Positions 18,075 through 26,749 of a stretch of 64,000 nt of DNA are shown here, one piece after another; positions within the stretch are counted from its first letter, which is position 1, and the number at the start of each line of letters is the position of its first letter. The notes under the pieces were generated by a model. The model saw only the letters and a list, made by a program, of their open reading frames with translations, was not told the DNA's origin and searched no databases. Made by a program: the position numbers and the translations under genes. Location of the stretch: positions 11,785 through 75,784 of the forward strand of contig CAUSWF010000004.1 of assembly GCA_963535465.1 (NCBI GenBank), read 5' to 3'. The stretch comes from CAUSWF01 sp963535465. Its GTDB lineage: Bacteria; Bacillota_I; Bacilli_A; RF39; UBA660.

Positions 18075-19566
18075 AATAGCAGAAAAACTTAATATAAAAG
18101 AATTAATACCATATGGTAAATATATGGCTAAAATTAACGATAAAAAACATCAAATGAAAAAAGGTAAATTAATATTAGTTACTTCAATTAATCCAACTCC
18201 ATCTGGTGAAGGTAAAACAACACTAAGCATAGGAATAAATGATTCATTAAATAAATTGGGATTTAATGCTATAGCTTGTCTAAGAGAACCATCCCTAGGA
18301 CCAGTATTTGGAAGAAAGGGCGGAGCAATAGGTGGAGGAAAAAGTATATTAGAACCATCTGTTGATATAAATCTACATTTCACAGGAGATTTTCACGCAA
18401 TAACTTCTGCCAACAATTTAATTTGTGCAGTAGTCGATAACCATATTTATCAAGGAAATGAATTAGGAATAGATAAAGTAACTATAAAAAGATGTATTGA
18501 TATGAATGATAGAAGTTTAAGAGAAGACTTTGTAATAACACCAGCATCTGACATAATGGCAATATTATGTTTATCAGAAGATATAGAAGATTTAAAAAGA
18601 AAAATTTCAAAAATAGTGGTAGGATATACAAAAGAAAATAAAAAAATAACAGTAAAAGATCTTCACATTGAAGAAGCTGCTACAATACTTCTAAAAGATG
18701 CTATAAAACCTAATTTAGTTCAAACAAAATATGGAAACCCAGTAATAGTTCATGGAGGACCATTTGCAAACATAGCACAGGGGACATCATCTGTTATAGG
18801 GACAAAGTTAGGGCTTAGTTTAGCAGATTACGTAATAACGGAAGCAGGATTCGGAAGTGATCTAGGAGGAATAAAATTCTTTGATATAAAATGTAAGAAC
18901 AATAACCTATATCCAGATGCAGTTGTATTAAATACGACAGTACAAGCGCTAAAATATAATGGAGATAATAGTCTAGAAAAAGGAATATCTAATTTAGAGT
19001 TTCATATAGAAAACATGAGTAAATACACTTCTAACCTATTAGTCGCAATAAATAAATTTGATAACGATTTAGAAGAAGAACTTGAATATATCAAATCATT
19101 CTGCAATAAAAAAGGAATAAAAGCATACGTTTGCACCATGTTTAAAGATGGAGAAGACGGTTGTATAGAATTAGCGCAAGCTTTAGCAGAACTTCCTGCA
19201 AATAAAAAAAGATACACTATATATAATAAGGATGATAGTTTAATAGAAAAAATCAATAAAGTTTGTATAAATGAATTAAAAGCCCAAAAAGTAGAATTAA
19301 ATGGAGAATTATTAAAAGAATTAAATTCACTACCACAAGACTTTGATATATGCATAAGCAAAACACCAATGTCTATAAGTGATAATGCAAAATTGCTAGG
19401 ATATCCTAAAGGCTACATTGCAAAAGTAACTAATATAACAGCAAACTATGGAATAAAACTAGTAACTATACATTTAGGAAATACATTAACTATGCCAGGG
19501 CTAATAAAAGACTCAAACTATTTAAATATGAAGATTGAAGAAGACATTATATCCGGAATAAGATAG
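18058..19566 (+). CDS. fhs: Formate-tetrahydrofolate ligase
   Basis: ATP-dependent formylation of tetrahydrofolate to 10-formyl-THF, feeding purine and fMet synthesis. 502 residues against about 555 usually. P-loop TPSGEGKTT near 47-55; FTGDFHAITSANNL; VQTKYGNPVIVHGGPFANIA; TEAGFGSDLGGIKF. The shortening includes the glycine-rich segment normally between DMNDRxLR and the following ASDIMA block, so it is a compact but probably active enzyme. Start is ATG at 18058 behind GAAAGAGGT. It pairs functionally with folD at 58195. Confidence 0.94.
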   Translation: MKEITKIAEKLNIKELIPYGKYMAKINDKKHQMKKGKLILVTSINPTPSGEGKTTLSIGINDSLNKLGFNAIACLREPSLGPVFGRKGGAIGGGKSILEPSVDINLHFTGDFHAITSANNLICAVVDNHIYQGNELGIDKVTIKRCIDMNDRSLREDFVITPASDIMAILCLSEDIEDLKRKISKIVVGYTKENKKITVKDLHIEEAATILLKDAIKPNLVQTKYGNPVIVHGGPFANIAQGTSSVIGTKLGLSLADYVITEAGFGSDLGGIKFFDIKCKNNNLYPDAVVLNTTVQALKYNGDNSLEKGISNLEFHIENMSKYTSNLLVAINKFDNDLEEELEYIKSFCNKKGIKAYVCTMFKDGEDGCIELAQALAELPANKKRYTIYNKDDSLIEKINKVCINELKAQKVELNGELLKELNSLPQDFDICISKTPMSISDNAKLLGYPKGYIAKVTNITANYGIKLVTIHLGNTLTMPGLIKDSNYLNMKIEEDIISGIR

Positions 19567-19613
19567 ATGTCTTTTCTTATATTGAAAATAAATAAAAAAA
19601 CTTTAAAAAAAGA

Positions 19614-19642
19614 TTGATTTATAAACTCTTCCCTGTTATAAT
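19614..19642 (+). promoter_or_regulatory. Promoter of the S10-spc-alpha ribosomal operon
   Basis: TTGATT (19614-19619), 17-base spacer, extended -10 TGtTATAAT (19634-19642). Transcription should begin near 19649. It is the only strong promoter seen for the 14-kb ribosomal run. Confidence 0.75.
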
Positions 19643-19648
19643 TATAGG

Positions 19649-19787
19649 CGTGTGACTGCTTAGATGTGCGAGGTTGCCGATACACTAGGTTAAGTTGTTA
19701 ATCTGTAAAAAGAAAAACTTAACTTTTATCGGGTTATTCGTTACGGAGCAAGTCTATACCAAGATATAGACGAAGGGAGGATTCAAA
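19649..19787 (+). promoter_or_regulatory. Structured 5' leader of rpsJ
   Basis: About 140 untranslated bases, G+C-richer than the surroundings. A hairpin holding GTGCGAGGTTGCC is flanked by GTGT/ACAC and resembles leaders seen before rpsJ in Firmicutes. A second hairpin has arms GTTAAGTT/AACTTAAC. A third, GTCTATA/TATAGAC (19752-19758/19765-19771), ends three bases before the GGGAGG ribosome site. The layout suits autogenous control by a ribosomal protein of the operon; the ligand is inference. Confidence 0.6.
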
Positions 19788-20099
19788 ATGTCAAATGAAA
19801 AAATTCGTATAAGAATTAAAGCTTACGATCATAGAGTACTTGATAGTGCTGCTAAAAAAATCGTTGAGACAGTTAAACGTACTGGCGGAGCAATATCTGG
19901 ACCTGTACCATTACCAACTGAAATCGAAAAGTTTACAATTCTTAGAGCTGTTCACAAGTATAAAGATGCACGTGAACAATTTGAAATGCGTACACACAAA
20001 AGACTTATTGATATCAAAAATCCTAGCAAGGAAACTATTGATGCGTTAGCTCACTTAGATTTACCTAGCGGAGTAGATATTCAAATCAAAACAAAATAA
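19788..20099 (+). CDS. rpsJ: 30S ribosomal protein S10 (NusE)
   Basis: 103 residues: IRIRIKAYDHRVLD at the start and SGPVPLPTE in the long loop. It sits in the 30S head and, as NusE, also joins the NusB/boxA antitermination complex on rRNA leaders; the rRNA operon at the right end has a boxA-like leader. First gene of the operon, behind the structured leader and GGGAGG. Confidence 0.98.
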   Translation: MSNEKIRIRIKAYDHRVLDSAAKKIVETVKRTGGAISGPVPLPTEIEKFTILRAVHKYKDAREQFEMRTHKRLIDIKNPSKETIDALAHLDLPSGVDIQIKTK

Positions 20100-20111
20100 T
20101 AGGAGGAAAAT

Positions 20112-20831
20112 ATGAAAGGAATCTTAGGTAAAAAAATCGGAATGACTCAAGTATTTACTGAAGAAGGAATACTAATACCGGTTACTGTTGTTGAAGTAGA
20201 ACCAAATGTGGTTACACAAATCAAGACAGTTGAAAAAGATGGTTATGATGCTATTCAACTTTCTACTGGAACAAAAAGAGAAAGCTTAGCAAACAAACCT
20301 GAAATGGGTCATGCTAAAAAAGCAAACACTGAACCTAAGCGCTTCGTAAGAGAAATTAGAGGAGTAAACGTTTCAGAATATGAACTTGGACAAACTCTAA
20401 AAGCTGAGGAAGTGTTTAGCGCTGGTGAAATAGTTGATGTCACTGGGACAAGCAAAGGTAAAGGCTTCCAAGGTGTTATCAAACGCTGGAACCAAACAAG
20501 AGGTCCTATGGGACATGGTTCACAATATCACAGAGGTGTTGGTTCAATGGGTACATTGAGACCAATGCACGTACTTAAAGGAAAGAAACTTCCTGGACAT
20601 ATGGGTTATGTTAAGAGTACAGTACAAAATCTAGAAATAGTATCAGTAGATACAGAAGATAATTTATTATTAATTAAAGGTAATGTTCCTGGTCCAAAGA
20701 AATCATTCGTTATGATTCGTACAGCTGTTAAAAAGCCAACTTCAAAAAATGAAGCAAAAGCATTAATTAGCTATAAAAAGGAAGAAACACCTGAAGTTAC
20801 AGTAGAAAATACTGAAACAGTAGCAGAATAA
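20112..20831 (+). CDS. rplC: 50S ribosomal protein L3
   Basis: 239 residues, about 30 longer than usual because of a C-terminal tail (KKEETPEVTVENTETVAE) that is acidic and lineage-specific. The core has GILGKKIGMTQVF, GTSKGKGFQGV and GPMGHGSQYHRG, the extension that reaches the peptidyl-transferase centre. It nucleates 50S assembly at the 23S 3' end. A hairpin separates it from rplD. Confidence 0.97.
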   Translation: MKGILGKKIGMTQVFTEEGILIPVTVVEVEPNVVTQIKTVEKDGYDAIQLSTGTKRESLANKPEMGHAKKANTEPKRFVREIRGVNVSEYELGQTLKAEEVFSAGEIVDVTGTSKGKGFQGVIKRWNQTRGPMGHGSQYHRGVGSMGTLRPMHVLKGKKLPGHMGYVKSTVQNLEIVSVDTEDNLLLIKGNVPGPKKSFVMIRTAVKKPTSKNEAKALISYKKEETPEVTVENTETVAE

Positions 20832-20835
20832 TAAA

Positions 20836-20871
20836 TTCATCATGGAAAATACACAATTTGAAAATGATGAA
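20836..20871 (+). promoter_or_regulatory. Hairpin directly upstream of the rplD ribosome site
   Basis: Arms TTCATCAT (20836-20843) and ATGATGAA (20864-20871) flank a 20-base loop and abut AAGGAGG. It is the longest spacer among the first genes of the operon. It may be a translational control site for rplD or an mRNA processing site. Confidence 0.4.
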
Positions 20872-20885
20872 AGGAGGAATTATTA

Positions 20886-21512
20886 ATGAAAAAGATAGAA
20901 CTTTTAAATCTTAAAGGTGAAAAAGTAAAGGACATTAACTTAAAAGAAGAAGTATTTGGAATTAACCCTAACAATGCTGTTCTTAAAGATGCAATCGATG
21001 GAACAATGGCTGCATTAAGACAAGGAACACATTCAACAAAAAATCGTTCTGAAGTTCGTGGTGGAGGAAGAAAACCATGGAAGCAAAAAGGAACAGGAAA
21101 TGCTCGTCAAGGATCAATTAGAGCAGTTCAATGGGTAGGTGGAGGACGTTATGGAACTCCAGTACCAAGAGACTACAGCAAAAAGCAAAATAAGAAGGAA
21201 TACAGATTAGCTTTAAAGAGTGCTTTATCATACAAAGCTATGGATAAAGAATTACTTGTTGTAGAAAACATCACATTAAAAGATGCAAAAACAAAAACAA
21301 TGCTTAATTTATTAGAAACATTAAACGTTGCTGACAAGAAAGTATTAATAGTAGTTAAAGAATTTGAAGACAATTTAATATTAGCTTCAAGAAACTTAAC
21401 AAATATTGCTTTAATCGCAGCAGATGAGATAAACGTTTTAGACGTTGTATCTTCAGACGTTATGCTTGTAACTAAAGAAGCATTAGAATTCATAGAGGAG
21501 GTGCTTGCATAA
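20886..21512 (+). CDS. rplD: 50S ribosomal protein L4
   Basis: 208 residues. The basic extended loop contains GTHSTKNRSEVRGGGRKPWKQKGTG and reaches the exit tunnel, where it forms the constriction with L22. In several bacteria L4 represses its own operon by binding the leader mRNA; here two candidate structures (rpsJ leader, rplD hairpin) exist. The stop overlaps the rplW start. Confidence 0.97.
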   Translation: MKKIELLNLKGEKVKDINLKEEVFGINPNNAVLKDAIDGTMAALRQGTHSTKNRSEVRGGGRKPWKQKGTGNARQGSIRAVQWVGGGRYGTPVPRDYSKKQNKKEYRLALKSALSYKAMDKELLVVENITLKDAKTKTMLNLLETLNVADKKVLIVVKEFEDNLILASRNLTNIALIAADEINVLDVVSSDVMLVTKEALEFIEEVLA

Positions 21513-21796
21513 TGATGGATTTAAAATATTTAGAAATATTAAAAGCACCAGTTGTAACTGAGAAATCAGAAGCAGACAAAAATAATGGAGTATACACTTT
21601 CAAAGTAGACCCAAAAGCAAATAAAATAGAAATAAAACAAGCTATTGAGAAAAAGTTTGGAGTAAAAGTTGTATCAGTAAGAACATTAAACGTACACGTT
21701 AAAACTAAAAAAGTTGGACGTTACGCTGGATTATCAAACAGATGCAAAAAAGCTTTTGTTAAATTAGCAGAAGGCCAAACAATTAATCTTGGTTAG
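21512..21796 (+). CDS. rplW: 50S ribosomal protein L23
   Basis: 94 residues (LKAPVVTEKSE, NGVYTFKVDPKANK). It sits at the tunnel exit and docks trigger factor and SRP. Two consecutive ATG codons follow GAGGAGGTG; either could start the protein. Confidence 0.96.
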   Translation: MMDLKYLEILKAPVVTEKSEADKNNGVYTFKVDPKANKIEIKQAIEKKFGVKVVSVRTLNVHVKTKKVGRYAGLSNRCKKAFVKLAEGQTINLG

Positions 21797-21812
21797 AAGG
21801 AGGAAATAAGAT

Positions 21813-22637
21813 ATGATAAAAACATTTAAACCTACTACACCAGGACGTAGAAAAATGACTGCTTTAGTAAATGCAGAAATTACAAAGACTACTCCAGAAA
21901 AATCATTAACATTCACATTAAAGAAAAATAGTGGACGTAATAACTCAGGTAAAATAACTGTTCGTCATCAAGGTGGCGGAGTTAAGAGAAAATACCGTAT
22001 TATTGATTTTAAGAGAAATAAATTAAACGTACCTGGAAAAGTAGCTAGTATTGAATATGATCCAAATAGATCTGCTAATATAGCACTTATCAATTACGCT
22101 GATGGAGAAAAGAGATATATCTTAGCTCCACAAGGATTAGTAGTTGGAACAAAAATATCATCAGGGGAAACTGCTGATATCAAACCTGGTAATGCATTAC
22201 CAATAATGAATATTCCAGTTGGAACTATGGTTCATAATATTGAACTTCGTCCAGGAAAAGGTGGAGCTCTAGCAAGAAGTGCTGGAACAAGTGCACAAAT
22301 ACTTGGTCGTGAAGGTAACTATGTTATGATTCGTTTATCAAGTGGAGAACAAAGAAAAGTACTAGGAACATGCATGGCAACTGTTGGAGTTGTAGGAAAT
22401 GAAGATGCAGCACTAGTTAAGATTGGAACTGCTGGACGTAAACGTCACATGGGAGTTAGACCTACAGTTCGTGGTTCAGTTATGAACCCTAACGATCACC
22501 CACACGGTGGAGGAGAAGGTAAGGCACCAGTTGGACGTAAAGCACCAATGACACCATGGGGCAAACCTGCTCTTGGATTAAAGACACGTAAAAAGAAAGC
22601 TTCAGATAAGCTAATCGTTCGTCGTCGTAACGGTTAA
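21813..22637 (+). CDS. rplB: 50S ribosomal protein L2
   Basis: 274 residues. It supports the peptidyl-transferase centre and subunit joining. Key blocks are KRKYRIIDFKRNK, ALARSAGTSAQ and the C-terminal NPNDHPHGGGEGKAP with the conserved catalytic-centre histidine. Arginine codons shift towards CGT here, as expected for a highly expressed gene. Confidence 0.98.
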   Translation: MIKTFKPTTPGRRKMTALVNAEITKTTPEKSLTFTLKKNSGRNNSGKITVRHQGGGVKRKYRIIDFKRNKLNVPGKVASIEYDPNRSANIALINYADGEKRYILAPQGLVVGTKISSGETADIKPGNALPIMNIPVGTMVHNIELRPGKGGALARSAGTSAQILGREGNYVMIRLSSGEQRKVLGTCMATVGVVGNEDAALVKIGTAGRKRHMGVRPTVRGSVMNPNDHPHGGGEGKAPVGRKAPMTPWGKPALGLKTRKKKASDKLIVRRRNG

Positions 22638-22655
22638 AAGAAAGGAGAATAACAA

Positions 22656-22925
22656 ATGGCAAGAAGTTTAAAAAAAGGTCCTTATGTATTCGAAAGATTA
22701 CTTAAGAGAGTTCAAAATTTAAATAGTACAGGTAAAAAAGAAGTTATTAAAACTTGGTCACGCCGTTCTACTATTTTCCCTGATTTTATAGGACATACAT
22801 TTGCAGTTCATAATGGTAAGGAATTTATTCCAGTTTATGTAACAGAAGACATGGTTGGACATAAATTAGGTGAATTTGCATTAACACGTAAATTCGGTGG
22901 ACACGGAGCTCAAAAGGCTAAATAA
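22656..22925 (+). CDS. rpsS: 30S ribosomal protein S19
   Basis: 89 residues (ARSLKKGPYVFERLL, KTWSRRSTIFPDFIG). It forms a complex with S13 in the 30S head near the A-site tRNA. AAAGGAG precedes the ATG. Confidence 0.97.
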   Translation: MARSLKKGPYVFERLLKRVQNLNSTGKKEVIKTWSRRSTIFPDFIGHTFAVHNGKEFIPVYVTEDMVGHKLGEFALTRKFGGHGAQKAK

Positions 22926-22944
22926 ATTAAATAGGAGGTAAACA

Positions 22945-23277
22945 ATGGAAGCAAAGGCAATTGCAAGAGGACTTAGAGTTTCACCTATTAAGACTCGCTT
23001 AGTAATCGACTTAATTCGTGGAAAGAAAGCTCAAGATGCACAAAACATCTTAGCAAATATAAACAGTAAGCCTGCAAGAATGGCAAAGAAAGCATTAGAT
23101 TCTGCTATTGCAAACGCTGTAAATAATGAAGGAGCAAAAGCAACTGATTTATTCGTTACAGAAGCTAGAGTAGATGCTGGTCCAGTTATGAAACGTCACC
23201 TATTTGATTCACGTGGAAGAATTGGACATAAAGATCACAGAACAAGTCACATCGTTATAGTAGTGGCTACTAAATAA
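22945..23277 (+). CDS. rplV: 50S ribosomal protein L22
   Basis: 110 residues (KAIARGLRVSPIKTRLVIDLIRGK; RVDAGPVMKR). Its long beta-hairpin lines the exit tunnel and is a known site of macrolide-resistance changes; no obvious insertion is seen in the loop. Confidence 0.97.
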   Translation: MEAKAIARGLRVSPIKTRLVIDLIRGKKAQDAQNILANINSKPARMAKKALDSAIANAVNNEGAKATDLFVTEARVDAGPVMKRHLFDSRGRIGHKDHRTSHIVIVVATK

Positions 23278-23295
23278 TATAGGAGGTAACAGGAA

Positions 23296-23946
23296 ATGGG
23301 ACAAAAGGTTAATCCTAATGGACTAAGACTTGGCATCAATAAAGATTGGGCTGCTAAGTGGTATGCTAATAAGATAGATTTTTCTACATTATTAGGAAAA
23401 GATTTAAAAATTAGAAAATATCTTTCTACTAAATTAGTAAACGCTGGCATTTCAAAAGTTGATATAGAAAGAACAACAAAACAAACAAACGTTGTTATAT
23501 ATACATCTAAGCCAGGTGTAATGATTGGTCACGGTGGAGAAGAAATAGAAAAATTAAAAGCTGAATTAACAAAATTATCAAATGAAAAGATTCAAATCTT
23601 AATCGTTGATGTTAAGAAAGCTGACATGGACGCTCAATTAGTAGCTGACTCTATAGCAAGTCAAATAACTAACAGAGCATCATTCCGTATGGCTCAAAAG
23701 CGTGCAATAAGAAATGCAATGAAAGCAGGAGCTAAAGGAATTAAAACTAAAGTATCTGGACGTTTAGGCGGAGCTGATATAGCACGTAGCGAAGGATATA
23801 CAGAAGGAACAATCCCTCTACATACATTAAGAGCAGATGTTGATTATGCAACAGCAGAAGCTGATACAACATTTGGTAAGATTGGTGTAAAAGTATGGAT
23901 CTATAAAGGAGAAATCCTAAATAAAAAGGCTAAAGGAGGTAATTAA
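23296..23946 (+). CDS. rpsC: 30S ribosomal protein S3
   Basis: 216 residues with an N-terminal KH domain (GVMIGHGGEEIEKLK, the GxxG loop being GHGG where GKGG is usual) and a C-terminal mRNA-entry domain (SGRLGGADIARSE, GKIGVKVWIYKGE). It contributes to mRNA helicase activity at the 30S entry. Confidence 0.97.
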   Translation: MGQKVNPNGLRLGINKDWAAKWYANKIDFSTLLGKDLKIRKYLSTKLVNAGISKVDIERTTKQTNVVIYTSKPGVMIGHGGEEIEKLKAELTKLSNEKIQILIVDVKKADMDAQLVADSIASQITNRASFRMAQKRAIRNAMKAGAKGIKTKVSGRLGGADIARSEGYTEGTIPLHTLRADVDYATAEADTTFGKIGVKVWIYKGEILNKKAKGGN

Positions 23947-23949
23947 TAT

Positions 23950-24363
23950 ATGTTGATACCTGCAAGAACAAAGTATCGTCGTGTTCATAGATTACCTTAT
24001 GAAGGCAAAGCACGCGGTAATACTAAATTAACAAATGGAAAATTCGGTCTAAAGGCTATGACAGGTGCTTGGATTACAGCTAATCAAATAGAAGCAGCTC
24101 GTGTAGCTATGACTCGTTATTTAAAGCGTGGAGGTAAAGTTTGGGTTAATATATTCCCACATCTACCATTAACAGCAAAACCTATCGGAACTCGTCAAGG
24201 TAAAGGTAAAGGAGCTGTTGAAGGATACGTTGCAGTAGTTAAGGCTGGCAAAATCATGTTTGAAATCGCTGAAGTTGATGAAGCATCTGCACGTGAAGCA
24301 TTAAGACTTGCCTCACACAAATTACCAGTAAAAACAAAATTTGTAATGAAAGACGGTGAGTAG
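23950..24363 (+). CDS. rplP: 50S ribosomal protein L16
   Basis: 137 residues (IPARTKYRRVHRL, FGLKAMTGAWI, PIGTRQGKGKGAVEG). It binds near the A-site and 5S rRNA and is needed late in 50S assembly. GGAGG from the rpsC 3' end serves as its ribosome site. Confidence 0.97.
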   Translation: MLIPARTKYRRVHRLPYEGKARGNTKLTNGKFGLKAMTGAWITANQIEAARVAMTRYLKRGGKVWVNIFPHLPLTAKPIGTRQGKGKGAVEGYVAVVKAGKIMFEIAEVDEASAREALRLASHKLPVKTKFVMKDGE

Positions 24364-24364
24364 A

Positions 24365-24559
24365 ATGAAGGTTAAAGAAATAAGAGAATTAACATCTGAA
24401 GAGATAATGAAAAAACTAGTAGAAGCAAAAGAAGAATTATTCAATTTACGTTTTGCACAAGCTACAGGTAACCTAGAAAAACCTTCTAGACTAAGAGAAT
24501 TAAGACATACCGTTGCAAGATATAAGACAGTTCTAAAAGAACGTGAGTTAAATAAATAG
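24365..24559 (+). CDS. rpmC: 50S ribosomal protein L29
   Basis: 64 residues, two-helix protein at the tunnel exit (KEIRELTSEEIMKKL, ELFNLRFAQATG). I use ATG at 24365, behind GGTGAG; a GTG at 24356 would overlap rplP and add three residues. Confidence 0.93.
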   Translation: MKVKEIRELTSEEIMKKLVEAKEELFNLRFAQATGNLEKPSRLRELRHTVARYKTVLKERELNK

Positions 24560-24567
24560 GAGGAAAC

Positions 24568-24828
24568 ATGGAAAAGAAGACAAGAAAAGAATTAGTAGGA
24601 ACAGTTGTTAACTCTACTAATAACAAAACAATCAATGTTTTAGTTGAAACTTACAAAATGCATCCTCTTTATCACAAGAGAGTTAAAAGCTCTAAAAAAT
24701 ATTGTGTTCACGATGAAAAGAACATTGCTAATGTTGGAGATGTAGTTAGAATAGTAGAAACTAGACCATTATCAAAAACAAAACATTTTTATTTAAAAGA
24801 AATCGTAAAGAAAGCAGTTATAATTTAA
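24568..24828 (+). CDS. rpsQ: 30S ribosomal protein S17
   Basis: 86 residues, OB-fold primary 16S binder (ELVGTVVNSTNNKTINVLVE; ETRPLSKTKHF). Follows rpmC by 8 bases with AGGAGG. Confidence 0.97.
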   Translation: MEKKTRKELVGTVVNSTNNKTINVLVETYKMHPLYHKRVKSSKKYCVHDEKNIANVGDVVRIVETRPLSKTKHFYLKEIVKKAVII

Positions 24829-24855
24829 CGCTTAGATGAGAAGGAGGAGTAAACA

Positions 24856-25224
24856 ATGTTACAACAAGAAAGTAGACTAAAAGTAGCAGATAACTCAGGA
24901 GCAAGAGAGTTACTAGTTATCCGTGTTTTAGGTGGAAGTAAAGTAAAAACTGGTAATATTGGAGATGTAGTAGTAGGAACAATAAAAAATGCTATACCAT
25001 CATCATCAGTACCTGCCGGAAAAGTTGTAAAAGCAGTTATCGTTCGTAGTCGTCAAGGCGTTCGTCGTAAAGATGGAAGTTATATTAAGTTCGATGACAA
25101 TGCTTGTGTTATCATAAATAATGATAAGAACCCAGTAGGAACTCGTATTTTTGGACCAGTTGCAAGAGAGATTCGTGATGCAGGATATATGAAGATTATA
25201 TCTTTAGCAAACGAAGTACTATAA
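24856..25224 (+). CDS. rplN: 50S ribosomal protein L14
   Basis: 122 residues (LQQESRLKVADNSGARELL; VRSRQGVRRKDGSYIKFD). It binds at the subunit interface, forms bridges to 16S, and is the docking site of the RsfS silencing factor in bacteria. Confidence 0.98.
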   Translation: MLQQESRLKVADNSGARELLVIRVLGGSKVKTGNIGDVVVGTIKNAIPSSSVPAGKVVKAVIVRSRQGVRRKDGSYIKFDDNACVIINNDKNPVGTRIFGPVAREIRDAGYMKIISLANEVL

Positions 25225-25234
25225 GGAGGATAAT

Positions 25235-25546
25235 ATGAACTTTAAAATAGGAGATGAAGTTGTAGTTATCACTGGTTCTGATAAAGGGAAAACAGGAAAA
25301 ATTATTAAAACATTAAAAAACGAAAACAAAGTTATCGTTGAAGGTGTACACGTAGTAAAGAAAAATGAAAAACCAACAGGTATGAGCCAAGGTGGAATCG
25401 TTGATAAAACTTTACCTATCAATGCATCAAACGTAATGTTAATAGATCCTAAAACTAAAAAAAGAACTAGAGTAGGATATACAACAGATAAAAAAACAAA
25501 CAAAAAAATAAGAATAGCTAAAAAATCAAACGAGAAGCTTGATTAA
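25235..25546 (+). CDS. rplX: 50S ribosomal protein L24
   Basis: 103 residues with the KOW motif (IGDEVVVITGSDKGKTGKI). Assembly initiator that binds the 23S 5' end. The lysine-rich tail is typical. Confidence 0.97.
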   Translation: MNFKIGDEVVVITGSDKGKTGKIIKTLKNENKVIVEGVHVVKKNEKPTGMSQGGIVDKTLPINASNVMLIDPKTKKRTRVGYTTDKKTNKKIRIAKKSNEKLD

Positions 25547-25563
25547 TTGAAAGGAGGACAATT

Positions 25564-26103
25564 ATGAACCGCCTAAAAGAGAAATATATAAATGAAGTTG
25601 TTCCAAGCTTAAAGAACAAACACAATTATAAATCAATTATGGAAACACCAAAATTAGAAAAAATAGTAGTTAATATGGGTGTTGGTGATTCAGTAGCAAA
25701 TTCAAAATTTATGGAGGCAGCAGTAGAAGATTTAGCATTAATTACAGGACAAAGACCAGTAGTTACAAAAGCTAAGAAGTCAATTGCAGGATTCAAGGTT
25801 AGAGAAGGACAAGCTATTGGATGTAAAGTAACTTTAAGAGGAGATGCAATGTATAACTTTATGGATAAGTTAGCATCAATAGCTCTACCTCAAGTAAGAG
25901 ACTTCCGTGGAGTAAATCCAAAGGCATTTGATGGAAGAGGAAACTACACACTAGGATTAAAAGAACAATTAATCTTTTCAGAAATTGAATATGATAAAGT
26001 TGTAAAAGTTCGTGGTATGGACATTGTGTTCGTAACAACAGCTAAGAAGGATGAAGAAGCATTCGACTTATTAGATGGACTTGGAATTCCATTTAGAAAG
26101 TAA
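25564..26103 (+). CDS. rplE: 50S ribosomal protein L5
   Basis: 179 residues, 5S rRNA binder and central protuberance component (NRLKEKYINEVVPSL; PVVTKAKKSIAGFKVREGQ; DFRGVNPKAFDGRGNY). Confidence 0.98.
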   Translation: MNRLKEKYINEVVPSLKNKHNYKSIMETPKLEKIVVNMGVGDSVANSKFMEAAVEDLALITGQRPVVTKAKKSIAGFKVREGQAIGCKVTLRGDAMYNFMDKLASIALPQVRDFRGVNPKAFDGRGNYTLGLKEQLIFSEIEYDKVVKVRGMDIVFVTTAKKDEEAFDLLDGLGIPFRK

Positions 26104-26118
26104 AATGGGAGGAATATT

Positions 26119-26304
26119 ATGGCAAAAAAAAGTATGATTATAAAAGCTAATCGACCAAAGAAATATCAAGTTCGTGAATATTCAAGATGTTCACGTTGTG
26201 GTCGTCCTCACGCAGTTATGAGTAAATTCGGAGTATGCCGTATTTGCTTCCGTGAATTAGCTTACAAAGGACAAATACCAGGCGTTAAAAAGTCAAGCTG
26301 GTAA
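26119..26304 (+). CDS. rpsZ: 30S ribosomal protein S14, zinc (type Z) form
   Basis: 61 residues. Two CxxC pairs (CSRCG and CRICF) show the zinc-binding short S14 typical of Gram-positive bacteria, rather than the long zinc-free form. It sits in the 30S head beside S3 and S10. Confidence 0.97.
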   Translation: MAKKSMIIKANRPKKYQVREYSRCSRCGRPHAVMSKFGVCRICFRELAYKGQIPGVKKSSW

Positions 26305-26325
26305 TTTGGAAAGGAGGATTTAAAC

Positions 26326-26727
26326 ATGGCAGTAGTAACAGATACAATCGCAGATATGTTAACACGTATCCGTAATGCTAACCAAATGCATTACAAAGAA
26401 GTAAGTATACCTGCATCAAATACAAAGAAAGAAATCGCTAAGATTTTAAAGGATGAAGGATTTATTGAAAACTACAAAATAGAAAATGACAATGTACAAG
26501 GAACAATCGTTGTTACATTAAAGTATACAGATAAAAAAGAAAGAGTTATCACTGGATTAAAGAGAATTTCCAAACCAGGTCTTAGAGTATATGTTAAAGG
26601 AGAAGAAGTTCCTAAAGTACTAAATGGATTAGGAATAGCAATCATCTCTACATCTGAAGGTATAATGACAGATAAAGAAGCTCGTAAGAAAAATATAGGT
26701 GGAGAAGTTCTAGCTTATATTTGGTAA
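26326..26727 (+). CDS. rpsH: 30S ribosomal protein S8
   Basis: 133 residues (TDTIADMLTRIRNA; ISTSEGIMTDKEARKKNIGGE). Binds 16S helix 21. In E. coli S8 represses the spc operon; no matching site was recognised here. Confidence 0.97.
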   Translation: MAVVTDTIADMLTRIRNANQMHYKEVSIPASNTKKEIAKILKDEGFIENYKIENDNVQGTIVVTLKYTDKKERVITGLKRISKPGLRVYVKGEEVPKVLNGLGIAIISTSEGIMTDKEARKKNIGGEVLAYIW

Positions 26728-26749
26728 TTAAATATAAGGAGGTGTAAAT

